From an uncultured Sphingomonadaceae bacterium (lineage in GTDB: Bacteria > Pseudomonadota > Alphaproteobacteria > Sphingomonadales > Sphingomonadaceae), in assembly GCA_947493325.1 (NCBI GenBank), contig CANLQI010000001.1, forward strand, positions 181,001-245,000: a stretch of 64,000 nt of DNA, read 5' to 3'. Under the pieces are notes generated by a model, which saw only the letters and a program-made list of their open reading frames with translations, was not told the DNA's origin and did no database searches. The translations under genes were made by a program, and so were the position numbers. Of this stretch, positions 26,279 to 37,149 are shown piece after piece (position 1 is the stretch's first letter; each line of letters begins with the position of its first letter).

Positions 26279-27015
26279 GCCTCGCTGCTTAACCCGCCGG
26301 TGTCGAGCTGTTTGCCAAGCCGGACAAGGAACACGATGAGGAAGGGGACCACCACAAAGGACAATACAACCTTGGCCAGCATCTGCCCGCCCATCAGGGT
26401 GGCGATCGGAAATACGCCATAAAAGGCGATGGTGATGAACAGCAGGGTATCGACCACCTGGCTGAGCGCGCTGGCAATCGCGCCGCGTACGGCCACAAAT
26501 TTGCCTTCACCGCTGCCGCGCAACATGCTGAAAATCGTGACGTTCAGGAATTGCGATGTGCCATAGGCAACGATGCCTGCCGCCATCAGGCGCGGGCTTT
26601 GGCCCACAACCATTTCAAACGCGGCCAGACGCTGCGGGTCCATCTTGTCAGCAGCGGGCAGGGCCAGCACCAGCAGGATAAACAGCATGGAGGCTATGAG
26701 CGGCACAAAACCAAGTATAACGAAACGGTTGGCCATGGCGCGGCCATGCAGCTCGGCCACCGCGCTGGAGAGCATGACCAGCATCAGGAAGGGGAAAATC
26801 CCCGCTTCAACGGCGAGCGGCCCCAGCGCCACCTGTTTATTGCCGACCACGCCTGCAAGTACGGTCATGCCGCCATACAGCAGCGCGAATACCAGCAGAG
26901 ACAGGGGAATTGTCCGGTTGGACAATATGCCTTCCTCCTGTGTTTGAGTGACAGGAGCCGCGGCTTTCACATGGACGCCCGCGTCGTTTAGTTCGGAATG
27001 CTGTGTGTCGGTCAT
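26275..27015 (-). CDS. Queuosine precursor transporter (YhhQ/VUT family)
   Basis: A 246-residue inner-membrane protein with about six transmembrane helices after a polar N-terminal 30 residues. The conserved family pieces are [30 protein letters not shown] and [21 protein letters not shown]. Members take up queuosine precursors such as preQ0 or preQ1 for tRNA modification. The stop overlaps the argB start. No queuosine riboswitch could be made out upstream. Confidence 0.87.
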   Translation of the reverse strand: MTDTQHSELNDAGVHVKAAAPVTQTQEEGILSNRTIPLSLLVFALLYGGMTVLAGVVGNKQVALGPLAVEAGIFPFLMLVMLSSAVAELHGRAMANRFVILGFVPLIASMLFILLVLALPAADKMDPQRLAAFEMVVGQSPRLMAAGIVAYGTSQFLNVTIFSMLRGSGEGKFVAVRGAIASALSQVVDTLLFITIAFYGVFPIATLMGGQMLAKVVLSFVVVPFLIVFLVRLGKQLDTGGLSSEA

Positions 27016-27321
27016 TTCGGACTGTTATCGTCTTTTGCGGCATATGAAAAGGCAGCATTGTTCGTAAAAACTCGCTTTATCCACAATTGCCGTGCTTTAC
27101 GGGGAGCCGGACTTATGTATAGGCTTTGCAAAGAGAGACTTGTTTGCTGGAAATTTCATTCCTCTCTTCTTTCGTCATGCTGAACTTGTTTCAGCATCCA
27201 GAGCTGAAACCACAGCGTTTGCTGCTCTGGACCCTGAAATAAATTCAGGGTGACGGAGAGAGTTCAGGATGACGTACATAGTATATGCTGCATCAATGGC
27301 AGCCACATTCGGGGGAATGAC
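27016..27321. repeat. Intergenic region with an R4-type repeat
   Basis: From 27173 to about 27275 the DNA reads CGTCATGCTGAACTTGTTTCAGCATCC, then an inner inverted pair around CCAGAGC and GCTCTGG, then CTGAAATAAATTCAGGGTGACG. The ends are inverse copies of each other. The left part (27016-27170) should hold the promoter of the transporter gene; nothing definite was seen. Confidence 0.65.
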
Positions 27322-28641
27322 ATGAACCGCTATCTGATGAGCCTGATCGGTATTGCCATCATAATCGGCATTGCGCTGCTGCTGTCGAATAACCGCCGTC
27401 ATATCCGCCTGCGCGTTGTGGGCGCGGCGTTTGCGCTGCAGGCGGGCATTGCCGTGCTGGTGCTCTATGTCCCCTGGGGCAAGGCCGCGATACAGGGCAT
27501 GTCGCAGGGGGTGTCAAACCTGCTTTCCTATGCCAATGAAGGTACGGCGTTCCTGTTTGGCGCGCTGGCATCGGATGAGCTGGGACAGAATTTCGCTATT
27601 CAGGCGCTGCCCGTCATCATCTTTTTCTCGGCGCTGATTTCGGTGCTCTATTATGTCGGCATCATGCAGTTCATCATCAAATGGGTGGGCGGCGCGATTC
27701 AGAAAATCATCGGTATTTCCAAAGTGGAAAGCCTGTGCAGCGCGGCCAATATCTTTGTCGGGCAAAGCGAATCCCCGCTGGTCATTAAGCCGTATCTGGC
27801 GGACCTTAAACCCTCGCAGCTCTTCACGGTGATGAGCGTTGGCATGGCGGGCGTGGCAGGCACGATCCTGGCCGCCTATGCCGCGATGGGCATCCGCATT
27901 GATTACCTGCTGGCCGCGGCGTTTATGTCGGCGCCGGGCGGCATACTGATGGCCAAGATCATCATGCCCGATAATCCTGACGAAATTGTCGATGACAGCA
28001 ATATTCAAGCGGTGGAATATGAAGACGAAAAACCCGCTAACGTCATTATGGCTGCGGCGATGGGCGCGCAGACCGGCGTCAAGCTGGCCGTGGCCGTAGG
28101 CGCGATGGTGCTTGCTTTCGTAGCGCTGGTGGCGCTGGCAAATGGCATCGTCGGCGGTATTGGCGGCTGGTTTGGCTATGGTGATCTCAGCTTCCAGCAG
28201 ATGATCGGCTATATCTTTGCGCCGATCATGTACCTGCTCGGTGTGCCGTGGGATGAGGCGCTCAGGGCGGGCGGCCTGTTCGGGACCAAGGTGGTGTTGA
28301 ACGAATTTGTCGCCTTTATTGACTTGGGCAATGCCGAGGGATTGTCCCCGCTGACAGTGGCCATTGCAACGTTTGCGCTGTGCGGCTTTGCGAATTTCAG
28401 CTCGATCGCCATCCAGATGGCGGTGACTGGCGGCCTCGCCCCGACGCAGCGGCCAATGATCGCGAAACTGGGCCTGAAAGCGCTGGCGGCGGGATCGCTC
28501 GCCAATCTGATGAGCGCGGCGCTGGCAGGGTTGCTGATTACGCCGGATGCTGCGGGCGCGGTGGCGAGAGAGCCGGTGGCGGTGGAAGCCCCTGCTGAAG
28601 CGGAAGCACCGGCTGAAGGTGAGACGACACCTGCTGACTGA
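27322..28641 (+). CDS. Concentrative nucleoside transporter (NupC/CNT family)
   Basis: A 439-residue inner-membrane symporter that would import nucleosides with sodium or protons. The segment NIFVGQSESPLVIKPYL is the substrate-binding hallmark of CNT proteins, and GTKVVLNEFVAF plus CGFANFSSIAIQ form the C-terminal gate. The start at 27322 (MNRYLMSLIG) is preceded by GGGGGA; the track start is 24 codons earlier inside a repeat. The C-terminus ends in an acidic Ala/Pro/Glu-rich tail. Confidence 0.93.
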   Translation: MNRYLMSLIGIAIIIGIALLLSNNRRHIRLRVVGAAFALQAGIAVLVLYVPWGKAAIQGMSQGVSNLLSYANEGTAFLFGALASDELGQNFAIQALPVIIFFSALISVLYYVGIMQFIIKWVGGAIQKIIGISKVESLCSAANIFVGQSESPLVIKPYLADLKPSQLFTVMSVGMAGVAGTILAAYAAMGIRIDYLLAAAFMSAPGGILMAKIIMPDNPDEIVDDSNIQAVEYEDEKPANVIMAAAMGAQTGVKLAVAVGAMVLAFVALVALANGIVGGIGGWFGYGDLSFQQMIGYIFAPIMYLLGVPWDEALRAGGLFGTKVVLNEFVAFIDLGNAEGLSPLTVAIATFALCGFANFSSIAIQMAVTGGLAPTQRPMIAKLGLKALAAGSLANLMSAALAGLLITPDAAGAVAREPVAVEAPAEAEAPAEGETTPAD

Positions 28642-28899
28642 ATAGTTAGTAATAAAACCTCGTTTGCGCCTCACCCGTCACCCCAGCGCAGGCTGGGGTC
28701 CAGATAAGGATGCGTGCAGACTGCGAGGTTTGCGTATGGCCGGATCATATCAATGAAGCGGCTTGTGACACGCCGCATGCCTGCTGCCACTCGAAAGGGC
28801 ATCTGGATTCCAGCCTTCGCTGGAATGACAGTGAGGGTTGGAATGACAGTGAGGGTTGGAATGACAGTGAGGGTTGGAATGACAAGGAAAAATAAGTGG
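28642..28899. repeat. Intergenic region with an inverted repeat and an 18-bp tandem repeat
   Basis: Left: CACCCCAGCGCAGGCTGGGGTCCAGAT and, later, ATCTGGATTCCAGCCTTCGCTGGAATGACA, both hairpins. Right: TGGAATGACAGTGAGGGT occurs three and a half times in tandem at 28821-28883, all exact, starting from the end of the hairpin. Confidence 0.85.
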
Positions 28900-31530
28900 T
28901 CACTCTTCCCTCAGCGCCTTTTTCAGCTCATACAGCTTGTCCAGCGCGTCTCTCGGGCTCATCGCGTCGATATCCATATCGGCAATCGCTTCGCGGATGG
29001 CATCGCTTTCGGCTTCTTCCTCTTGCGAGATTGAGGCCGCGAATAACGGCAGGTCGTCAAGTCCTGCTGCCAGTCCACCAGTGGCGGCGCGGCCTGCTTC
29101 CAGCTTGGACAGCACGGCCTTTGCGCGCGCCAGCACCGGCTTTGAAATCCCGGCCAGTTTTGCGACAGCGAGCCCATAGCTGCGGTCCGCGGGTCCCTCG
29201 GCCAATTCGTGCAGCAGCACAAGCTCGCCTTTCCACTCCTTCGCCCGTACATGGTGGAGCGACAGCGCATCCAGCGTCTCGGCCAGCCGGGTCAGTTCAT
29301 GATAATGGGTGGCAAACAGGCAGCGGCAGCGATTGCTTTCGTGCACCGCCTCGACCACGGCCCAGGCGAGCGCCAACCCGTCATAGGTGGAGGTACCGCG
29401 GCCCACTTCGTCCAATATCACGAAACTGTCGGGTGTCGCCTGTGCCAATATCGCGGCGGTTTCAACCATTTCGACCATGAAGGTGGAACGACCCTTGGCC
29501 AGATTGTCCGAGGCGCCAACACGGCTGAACAAACGGTCGACAATGCCCATATGTGCGCGGCTCGCAGGCACGTATCCGCCAGCCTGTGCCAGCAATATGA
29601 TCAGTGCATTTTGCCTAAGGAATGTCGATTTACCACCCATATTGGGCCCGGATACCAGCCATAGCCGATCTTCCGTATTCAGTGCGCAATCGTTTGCCAC
29701 AAATGGTGCATTATCTTTCGCCAGTGCAGCCTCGACTACGGGGTGGCGGCCATTTTCGATTTCCAGTACCGGCGCATCCGCAAATTCGGGGCAGCACCAG
29801 CTGCCTTCCGCCGCACGCTCGGCATGGCTGGCGGCGACATCAATGCGGGCAAGTGTATTGGCGGTCGCAGCAATTGCATCCTTGCGGGCCATGACTTGTT
29901 CTATCAGGTCTTCAAAATGCGCTTCTTCGGCAGCTAGCGCATGGCCGCCCGCTTCGGCGATGCGTACGGCTTCTTCGTGCAGTTCGGTGGAATTGAACCG
30001 CACCGCTCCGGCAAGTGTCTGCCGGTGGGTGAAGCCCGAATCCTCGGCCATGAGCGTGTCACCATGGCGCGCGGGCACTTCGACAAAATAGCCGAGCACC
30101 GCATTGTGCTTGATCTTGAGCGTATTGATGCCGGTCTGTGCGCGGTATTTTGCTTCCAGCGCGGCAATAGCGCTGCGGGCATTTTTGCCGGTATTACGCA
30201 GCTCATCAAGCGCGGCATCATATCCGGGCTTGATATAGCCGCCCGACTGCCGCTCGGTCGGCGGTGTTTCGATAAGTGCATTATGAAACAGGTCCACCAG
30301 CACGCCATGGCCATCCAGCGCCGGCAGCCATTGCTGCAAAAGCTCCGGCGTGCCATCCAGCGTGCGCAGCTGTTCGCGCAGCGTGCGCGCGGCATCCAGC
30401 CCATCGCGGACCTGGCCCAGGTCACGCGGACTGCCGCGTAGTGCCACGATGCGTCCCAGCGCACGGGCGATATCGGGAATGGATTTCAGCACATCGCGCA
30501 GATTGTCGCGCAGCAGGCGGCTTTCGTGCAACCAGCGCACCACGTCCAGCCGTGCCCGGATCGCAGTTTTGTCACGCAGCGGCGCGGCAAGGTCATTCGC
30601 CAGCGCCCTTGCACCCGCGCCGGTTATTGTCCGGTCGATATTGCCAAGCAGGCTGGTCTTGCGGGTCCCATCCGTACCCACGAGTATCTCGAGGCTCTCC
30701 CTAGTCGTTTCGTCGATCAGCAGAAACGCGTCTTTTCGGGTACGCTGCGGGGCCTGTAAAAAAGGCAGACTGCCTTTGGTAACATGCTCCAGATATTTGA
30801 GCAGCCCGCCGGCCGCCGCCAGCTCTGCGCGCGTGAAATCGCCGAAGCTGTCCAGCGTTGCAACCTCGAAATGTTTGCGCAGCGCGGCATCGGCGGCGCT
30901 GCTGTCAAACTCGCGGGCGGCGCGCGGTTCATACGACAGGCCTGCAAGGTCCATGGTTTCCGGAGCGATTATCTCGCTGGGGTTCAGCCGCGCTATTTCC
31001 GCGTTCAGCGAGTCTGCATTCATTGCCATCATGGCAAATGCGCCCGTGGAGATATCACACACAGCAAGGCCAGTTTCCCCGTGCACCTCGGCCAGTGCCA
31101 GCAGGCGGTTGTCGCGGCGCGCATCGAGCAGGTTTTCCTCGGTCAGCGTGCCTGCAGTCACGAACCGGACGATATCGCGCGCGACCAGCGATTTAGATCC
31201 CCGCGCCTTGGCCTCGGCAGGCGTCTCGGTCTGCTCAGCAATCGCCACTTTGTGTCCCGCGCGGATCAGTTTGGCGAGATAGCTTTCGGCCGCATGGACC
31301 GGTACGCCGCACATCGGCACGGGCTGCCCATCATGTTCACCGCGCGATGTAAGCGCAATATCCAGCGTGGCCGCGGCTGCCTTGGCATCATCAAAGAACA
31401 GCTCAAAAAAATCACCCATCCGGTAAAAGAGCAGGCAGTCAGGCGCTTGCGCCTTGAGTGCAAGGAACTGCGCCATCATCGGCGTAGGACCCTTGGCCTT
31501 TTTCTTGGGTTTTGTTTTGCCGGAAACCAT
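28900..31530 (-). CDS. mutS: DNA mismatch repair protein MutS
   Basis: MutS finds base mismatches and starts repair with MutL. Near the N-terminus are [28 protein letters not shown], with the Phe-x-Glu mismatch-contact motif; the ATPase has Walker [14 protein letters not shown] and the Walker B region [15 protein letters not shown]. The C-terminus ends [10 protein letters not shown] use the ATG at 31530 ([14 protein letters not shown]), giving 876 residues; the longer track ORF adds 34 residues without family resemblance. The gene is divergent from maeB across a copy of element R1. Confidence 0.96.
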   Translation of the reverse strand: MVSGKTKPKKKAKGPTPMMAQFLALKAQAPDCLLFYRMGDFFELFFDDAKAAAATLDIALTSRGEHDGQPVPMCGVPVHAAESYLAKLIRAGHKVAIAEQTETPAEAKARGSKSLVARDIVRFVTAGTLTEENLLDARRDNRLLALAEVHGETGLAVCDISTGAFAMMAMNADSLNAEIARLNPSEIIAPETMDLAGLSYEPRAAREFDSSAADAALRKHFEVATLDSFGDFTRAELAAAGGLLKYLEHVTKGSLPFLQAPQRTRKDAFLLIDETTRESLEILVGTDGTRKTSLLGNIDRTITGAGARALANDLAAPLRDKTAIRARLDVVRWLHESRLLRDNLRDVLKSIPDIARALGRIVALRGSPRDLGQVRDGLDAARTLREQLRTLDGTPELLQQWLPALDGHGVLVDLFHNALIETPPTERQSGGYIKPGYDAALDELRNTGKNARSAIAALEAKYRAQTGINTLKIKHNAVLGYFVEVPARHGDTLMAEDSGFTHRQTLAGAVRFNSTELHEEAVRIAEAGGHALAAEEAHFEDLIEQVMARKDAIAATANTLARIDVAASHAERAAEGSWCCPEFADAPVLEIENGRHPVVEAALAKDNAPFVANDCALNTEDRLWLVSGPNMGGKSTFLRQNALIILLAQAGGYVPASRAHMGIVDRLFSRVGASDNLAKGRSTFMVEMVETAAILAQATPDSFVILDEVGRGTSTYDGLALAWAVVEAVHESNRCRCLFATHYHELTRLAETLDALSLHHVRAKEWKGELVLLHELAEGPADRSYGLAVAKLAGISKPVLARAKAVLSKLEAGRAATGGLAAGLDDLPLFAASISQEEEAESDAIREAIADMDIDAMSPRDALDKLYELKKALREE

Positions 31531-31632
31531 GTCTGCCACCGATAGCCGAGCAGGCAATGGCTGAAAAGTCGGTAGAAGCCAGAATTGTTGAAAACTGTAT
31601 ATTTCCTGCAATCCTCCAATATAACCCGTCAT

Positions 31633-31813
31633 CCCCTTCCCCTTGATGGGGGAAGGATGTGGAGACTTGGTGGCTTGCCGCCTAGTCGTAGCTGGATGGG
31701 GGTGTGCTCTCGTCTTGATACAGCACGTCCAGAGGAGCCCTCACCCCCATCCAACTGCGCGTAACAGCTTCCAGCTGTAACGCTGCGTATCCTTCCCCCA
31801 TCAAGGGGGAAGG
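31633..31813. repeat. Palindromic element R1, copy B
   Basis: Outer ends are CCTTCCCCTTGATGGGGGAAGG and CCTTCCCCCATCAAGGGGGAAGG; the interior has GTAGCTGGATGGGGGTG and CACCCCCATCCAACTGCG, and CAGCTTCCAGCTG. It shares orientation and most sequence with copy C at 43343. It lies inside the divergent mutS/maeB promoter region. Confidence 0.88.
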
Positions 31814-31923
31814 AAAAGCCAATGATTTGCCGCATATTCCCCCTATCGCTTGCACGGATTAGACGCTACGTAAGGCCCTTATTGCGCAGAAATAACCGCA
31901 CCGGAATTTGGGGAATTACATAT

Positions 31924-34203
31924 ATGTCCGACGAAAACTCCGAAGATGGCATCGTTCCGTTCACCGACCGCGAAGCATTATTATTCCACAGCCATGGCCG
32001 CCCAGGCAAAATCGAGATTGTCGCGTCCAAACCCATGGCCACGCAGCGCGATCTGTCGCTCGCTTATTCCCCCGGCGTCGCGGTTCCCGTGCGCGCTATC
32101 GCGGAGGATCCCGCCACAGCTTATGATTATACCGCGAAAGGTAATCTTGTCGCTGTCATCTCAAATGGTACAGCCATTCTCGGCCTCGGCAATCTGGGTG
32201 CGCTGGCATCAAAACCGGTGATGGAGGGCAAGGCGGTCCTTTTCAAACGCTTTGCAGATGTCGACTCGATCGACATTGAGCTGAAAACCGAAGATGTGGA
32301 TGCATTTATCAACGCCGTTGAACTGATGGAGCCAAGTTTTGGCGGCATCAACCTGGAAGACATCGCGGCGCCGGCCTGTTTCATCATCGAACAGACGCTG
32401 CGCGAGCGTATGAATATCCCGGTATTTCATGATGACCAGCATGGCACGGCGATTATTACGGCAGCAGGGCTTATCAATGCCTGCCTGCTGACCGGGCGTA
32501 AGGTTGCCGACGTAAAAGTGGTGGTAAATGGCGCGGGCGCGGCGGCGATTGCGTGTACCGAGCTGATCAAGGCGATGGGTGTGTCGCATGACAATGTTAT
32601 CATGTGTGACCGCACCGGTGTGATCTATCAGGGCCGCGAAGAGGGCATGGACCAGTGGAAATCGGCACATGCGGCAAAAACCGATGCGCGCGATTTGACC
32701 GAAGCGCTGAAAGGTGCCGATGTGTTCCTCGGTCTCTCTGCGGCGGGTGCGCTCAAACCGGAAATGGTGAAAGATATGGCGAAGCAGCCGATCATTTTTG
32801 CCATGGCCAATCCGGATCCTGAAATTACACCGCCAGAAGCCAAAGCGGCGCGCCCCGATGCGATTGTCGCCACGGGCCGGTCGGATTATCCCAACCAGGT
32901 CAATAATGTGCTGGGCTTTCCCTTTATCTTTCGCGGCGCGCTTGATGTGCGGGCGACGCGCATCAATGACGAGATGAAAATCGCGGCGGCGAATGCCATT
33001 GCAGAACTGGCCCGCGAGCAGGTAGCGGAGGAAGTTGCCGCAGCCTATGGCGGCACCGCGCATAAATTTGGTGAAGATTATATCATTCCCGCACCATTTG
33101 ACCCGCGCCTCATGGAAGTTGTGCCGGCTGCAGTGGCACAGGCGGCGATGGATAGCGGCGTCGCGCAAAAGGATATTGCCGATATGGCGGTCTATCGCCA
33201 TGACCTGAAAGCGCGGCTCAATCCGACCACGTCTGTATTGACACAGGTATATGAAACGGCCCGCAAGACGCCCAAGCGCGTTGTGTTTGCCGAGGGCGAG
33301 GAAGAAGTCGTGCTGCGTGCGGCAATCCAGTTCCGTGATGGCGGATATGGCACGCCAGTGCTCGTCGGGCGCGACAAGCGTGTGCTGAATAAACTGCATC
33401 AGCTCATGGCCGATCATCCCGAGGATTTTGAAATTCACAACAGCGCCAATTCACCGCTGGTGCCGAAAATGGTCGATTATCTGTATGAACGGCTGCATCG
33501 GCGCGGTTATATGCGGCGCGATGTACAGCGTATGGTCAATCAGGACCGTAATATTTTTACAGCGACTTTGCTTGCTCTGGGTGAAGCGGATGCGATGATT
33601 ACTGGCGTTACGCGGACATTCAGCCAGTCCATGCGCGAAGTGCGCCGCGTGCTGGACCCGAAAGCAGGGCAGGTGCCGTTCGGCATTCACGTGATGGTCG
33701 GTAAAAGCCACACTGTTTTCCTTGCCGATACGACGGTGAACGAACGCCCTGATCCCGATGAACTGGCATGGATTGCCGAGCAGACAGCGGCGGTGGCGCG
33801 ACGTTTGGGGCATGAGCCGCGCGTGGCTTTCTTGAGCTATTCGACATTTGGCAATCCGGCAGGTAAATGGCTCGATAATATCCGCAATGCGGTCAGCGTC
33901 ATGGACACCAAAAAAGTCGATTTCGAATATGAAGGCGAAATGGCGCCCGATGTTGCATTGAACCCCGACCTCATGAAAAACTATCCGTTCTGCCGTCTGT
34001 CCGGCCCTGCCAATGTACTAATCATGCCCGGCCTGCAATCGGCGAACCTGTCGGCAAAGATCCTACGCGAACTGGGCGGGGATGCCACTATCGGCCCGAT
34101 GATGGTCGGCATGGAAAAACCGGTGCAGATCGCCACCATGTCATCCACCGCGTCGGAACTGTTGACACTGTCGGTGCTGGCCACCGCAGGTATCGTGAAA
34201 TAG
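31924..34203 (+). CDS. maeB: NADP-dependent malic enzyme (MaeB type, with phosphotransacetylase-like domain)
   Basis: This enzyme decarboxylates malate to pyruvate and makes NADPH. The N-terminal half is the malic enzyme ([40 protein letters not shown]) and the C-terminal half, from about residue 430, is a phosphotransacetylase-like domain (VFAEGEEEVVLRAA... LSYSTFGNPAG) that in MaeB proteins is regulatory rather than catalytic. GGGGA precedes the ATG at 31924 (MSDENSEDG); the track start is 34 codons earlier. The 759 residues are the normal length. Confidence 0.95.
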   Translation: MSDENSEDGIVPFTDREALLFHSHGRPGKIEIVASKPMATQRDLSLAYSPGVAVPVRAIAEDPATAYDYTAKGNLVAVISNGTAILGLGNLGALASKPVMEGKAVLFKRFADVDSIDIELKTEDVDAFINAVELMEPSFGGINLEDIAAPACFIIEQTLRERMNIPVFHDDQHGTAIITAAGLINACLLTGRKVADVKVVVNGAGAAAIACTELIKAMGVSHDNVIMCDRTGVIYQGREEGMDQWKSAHAAKTDARDLTEALKGADVFLGLSAAGALKPEMVKDMAKQPIIFAMANPDPEITPPEAKAARPDAIVATGRSDYPNQVNNVLGFPFIFRGALDVRATRINDEMKIAAANAIAELAREQVAEEVAAAYGGTAHKFGEDYIIPAPFDPRLMEVVPAAVAQAAMDSGVAQKDIADMAVYRHDLKARLNPTTSVLTQVYETARKTPKRVVFAEGEEEVVLRAAIQFRDGGYGTPVLVGRDKRVLNKLHQLMADHPEDFEIHNSANSPLVPKMVDYLYERLHRRGYMRRDVQRMVNQDRNIFTATLLALGEADAMITGVTRTFSQSMREVRRVLDPKAGQVPFGIHVMVGKSHTVFLADTTVNERPDPDELAWIAEQTAAVARRLGHEPRVAFLSYSTFGNPAGKWLDNIRNAVSVMDTKKVDFEYEGEMAPDVALNPDLMKNYPFCRLSGPANVLIMPGLQSANLSAKILRELGGDATIGPMMVGMEKPVQIATMSSTASELLTLSVLATAGIVK

Positions 34204-34220
34204 CGAGTGTTAACCCCCGC

Positions 34221-34990
34221 TCAAACAGGTAATGCGTTGTTCCTGATGTCTTCCAGCGGATTGTGTCGCAAAAGTACCAGATTGGCTTTATAGCCGGGAC
34301 GAATTTGGCCTGTTTTGACCCCGGCCCACTCGCCGGGCGCCACCGTGGCAGAAGCCAGTATCTGCGGCGCAGACATGCCGGCGTTATATAGTGTTTCCAT
34401 TTCATCATGCAGCGAAAATCCCGGGACAGTGGCGGGTACATTGGCGTCAGTTCCCGCCAGGATACGTACATTTATTTCAAGAAACGCCCGTAGCAATATA
34501 TGCTGCGCCTTGGCATAGGCCTGCCAAGAAATGCGGCTTTTTGCACGTTTTTCCGGACCTCATTCTTCAGGCCAGCGATAGATATTGACTTCCGGCAGCC
34601 AGCCCATGCCCCGTGATGTGATTACGGTGCCTTCCGTGATACCCGGATTGGCATATGTGAGTCCGACTTCCCCCAGTAATTCATTTAAATTCGTCTTTTG
34701 TTTAGGATTGGTAGGATTGCCATAAATCCTCCAGCACTATGGCTTCGGGCAGATGACCCACGATCGGGAGAGAATATTTACCCGCGATTTCGCTCACGTC
34801 TGCATAGCCAGCCTTATCCAGAAAGCTGCTGGTTTTAACTGCGTCATGGCATCATGGGCCATCGTGCATGGTCTGGCGGACCTGATTATTTCCGGGCGTG
34901 CCACGCTCCCTTGCGTTTTGATCAAATAACGCGCACCGAACGGGATGCGGTCCTGATTGATATTATTTCGCAGGTTTATGAAAAATTACC
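34221..34990 (-). pseudogene. Decayed imidazolonepropionase-like amidohydrolase
   Basis: The last 90 residues remain readable (FLEINVRILAGTDANVPATVPGFSLHDEMETL ... GQIRPGYKANLVLL), the C-terminal end of a metal-dependent amidohydrolase with the GTD metal-ligand motif and the closing beta-sandwich piece. Reading further upstream on the same strand, the frame is stopped by TGA at 34560-34562. More remote homology (KAGYADVSEIAGKYSLPIVGHLPEA) appears in another frame near 34740-34820, so there is also a frameshift. The 5' half is gone. It is flanked by maeB and the sensor kinase. Confidence 0.7.
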
Positions 34991-35018
34991 CGAATCCTGA
35001 TGCTATGCAAAGACTGTA

Positions 35019-37088
35019 TTACATCAAATGCTTACGCATCATGCCAATAAGTTCGTCGGGCGAAAACGGCTTGCCTAGTAAATCCGTGTGCGGGCTATCT
35101 GCGGAAAGATCACCGCCCGCATAACCGCTCATCAGGATGATCGGCATATCGGGAAAATCCTGCGCAATCAGCGCGGCAAGTTCCTGCCCGTCCATGCGCG
35201 GCATGCGGATGTCGGACAGCACCAGCTGCGGCTTTGTGCGCATCCCGCGCAAGATGGCAATGGCTTCCTCGCCGTCACTCGCTTCGGTGACTTCCATGCC
35301 TTCTTCGCGCAGCAATTCGGCAACATGGCTGCGCAGGTCGTGATTGTCTTCGACCACCAGCACAAATTTACCGGCCATGCCTTTGGGCGCGTCGGTTTCA
35401 TGCGCGCTTTCGGTCGGTCCGGTCGCTGCAATATTGCCATCATGCTCTGCGGCGGGCAGCCATATGGAAATGGTTGTGCCCACGCCTTGTCTGGTATCCA
35501 GAGTTACAAAACCGCCCGATTGCAGGACAAAGCCCTGTACCTGACTGAGGCCCAGACCTGTGCCTTTGCCTGTTTCTTTGGTGGTGAAAAAAGGCTCAAA
35601 TATGCGCGCGGCAATATCTTCGGAAATACCGGAACCGGTGTCACTGACGCAGATTTTTACAAAATCGCCGCTATGGGCATCGCTGCCGATCGTTTCGGCC
35701 TGTTCTTCGGTGACGGTATAATTACCGGCTTTGAGCGTTACGCGGCCATCTCCCGTTTCACCCGCCTCCAGTGCGTCGCGCGCGTTGACGATCAAGTTCA
35801 GGATCGCGTTTTCAAGCTGTGCGGCATCGATGTTAATCGGCCATGTCTGCTCCGCGCACTGCACATCAAACGTATAGCGTGCATCGAGCACCTGCTGCGC
35901 CAGCGGGGTCAGCCCCTCAATCAGATCGCTCACAGACACAATGGCGGGCGTGAGCGACTGCCGCCGCGCAAAGGCGAGAAGTCGCTGCGTAAGGCTGGCA
36001 GCGCGCTTCGCGCCTTCACGCGCATTGTCGATGGCCATTTCTATTTTTTCCAGGCCGCCTGTTTTTTTCGCACGGCGGCGCGCAATATCCAGATTGCCCA
36101 ATATGATTGTCAGTAAATTATTGAAATCATGAGCAATACCTCCTGTCAACTGGCCTATCGATTCCATCCGCTGCACATGGGCAAGCTGTGCTTCTGTTTC
36201 ACGCGCATGGGTAATATCGCGTGCAATTCCGAAAATCAGATCATCCTGTTTGGCAAGGTTCCAGCTCAAATAACGCGCATCCCCTTTCTGGTCGCGCATG
36301 ATACGTTCCAGTGTTACGCTGGTTTCCAGGTTTTCGAGCTGCGCCGGGCCGCGCTCTTCGCTTTCATGAATATAGTCGGCAACTTTTTTCGGATTGAGCG
36401 GGTCAATCTCGCCAAACGCCTGTTCCCATGCCGGGTTGCCCGCTATCAATGTCCCGTCGGTACGGGCGATCAGCATCATGTCGAGCGAGCTGTCCCATAG
36501 CCGGTCGCGTTGATCCGCGGCAAGCTCCACGGCAATCTGTTTGACGGCGAGAGTTTTGCGCAGTTCCAACAGCGCCGCAGCCTGACGTGCCAGTGCTGCC
36601 AGAGCACCCGCGTATTTGAATTCGGTGCGCGGCTTGGTATCCGACATGCAGATTGTGCCGACTGCATAGCCTTCGGGTGAAATAATCGGCGCGCCTGCGT
36701 AAAAGCGGATATGGGGAGGGCCGGTCACAAGCGGATTGTCCGCAAAGCGGGGGTCTTTTGCGGCGTCCAATATCACCATGACTTCGCTGGAACGGATGGC
36801 ATGGTCGCAAAAGGCAATATTGCGCGGTGTTTCCGTATCGCTTAGACCCACGGCGGACTTGAACCATTGCCGTTCCTCATCGATCAACGCCATATAGGCT
36901 ATCGGTACATCCGCAATGGTTTGCGCTGTGGCGACAAGGTCGTCGAACAGCCCTTCCGTGCTGCTATCCACAATGTCATAGGAACGCAGGGCTGCGAGCC
37001 GTCCGGGTTCGTCATCGGCCAGAAAAAGCTGCGACGTGCTGCCTGTATTCTGGAACATGGATGAGAGAGGCGCATTTGAAGAAGTCAC
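35019..37088 (-). CDS. Hybrid sensor histidine kinase with GAF, PAS and receiver domains
   Basis: A 689-residue cytoplasmic signalling protein without membrane segments. In order: GAF (about 30-180, [20 protein letters not shown]), PAS (about 200-300), HisKA with the phospho-accepting histidine in [11 protein letters not shown] (about 323), HATPase ([22 protein letters not shown]) and a C-terminal receiver whose aspartate is in [11 protein letters not shown] (about 627). The GAF class resembles those of light or redox-sensing kinases, but the ligand is unknown. No partner regulator lies beside it. Two direct repeats GGGAAGTAAAYACT lie just before the start. Confidence 0.93.
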   Translation of the reverse strand: MTSSNAPLSSMFQNTGSTSQLFLADDEPGRLAALRSYDIVDSSTEGLFDDLVATAQTIADVPIAYMALIDEERQWFKSAVGLSDTETPRNIAFCDHAIRSSEVMVILDAAKDPRFADNPLVTGPPHIRFYAGAPIISPEGYAVGTICMSDTKPRTEFKYAGALAALARQAAALLELRKTLAVKQIAVELAADQRDRLWDSSLDMMLIARTDGTLIAGNPAWEQAFGEIDPLNPKKVADYIHESEERGPAQLENLETSVTLERIMRDQKGDARYLSWNLAKQDDLIFGIARDITHARETEAQLAHVQRMESIGQLTGGIAHDFNNLLTIILGNLDIARRRAKKTGGLEKIEMAIDNAREGAKRAASLTQRLLAFARRQSLTPAIVSVSDLIEGLTPLAQQVLDARYTFDVQCAEQTWPINIDAAQLENAILNLIVNARDALEAGETGDGRVTLKAGNYTVTEEQAETIGSDAHSGDFVKICVSDTGSGISEDIAARIFEPFFTTKETGKGTGLGLSQVQGFVLQSGGFVTLDTRQGVGTTISIWLPAAEHDGNIAATGPTESAHETDAPKGMAGKFVLVVEDNHDLRSHVAELLREEGMEVTEASDGEEAIAILRGMRTKPQLVLSDIRMPRMDGQELAALIAQDFPDMPIILMSGYAGGDLSADSPHTDLLGKPFSPDELIGMMRKHLM

Positions 37089-37113
37089 CCGCCATCTTAA
37101 TCAGGCACACATC

Positions 37114-37145
37114 GGGAAGTAAATACTCATTGGGAAGTAAACACT
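37114..37145 (-). promoter_or_regulatory. Direct repeat upstream of the sensor kinase gene
   Basis: GGGAAGTAAATACT at 37114-37127 and GGGAAGTAAACACT at 37132-37145 differ at one base and are 18 bases apart, in the 61-base gap between trmB and the kinase. Tandem direct repeats of this spacing are a common form of response-regulator site; the binder is unknown. Confidence 0.4.
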
Positions 37146-37149
37146 ATTG

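Noticed and set aside
27016-27170. A queuosine-type riboswitch before the queuosine precursor transporter
   Set aside because: I looked for a preQ1-type pseudoknot and found no convincing match to the conserved stem and A-rich tail.
27514-28674. A 386-residue minus-strand ORF opposite the nucleoside transporter
   Set aside because: Antisense shadow, rich in Arg and His, with no motif.
28821-28883. Possible CRISPR array
   Set aside because: The units are directly adjacent with no spacers, and no cas gene is present.
32209-33438. A 409-residue minus-strand ORF opposite maeB
   Set aside because: Pure antisense shadow of the malic enzyme gene.
35088-36116. A 342-residue plus-strand ORF opposite the sensor kinase
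   Set aside because: Antisense shadow; the kinase motifs on the other strand are decisive.
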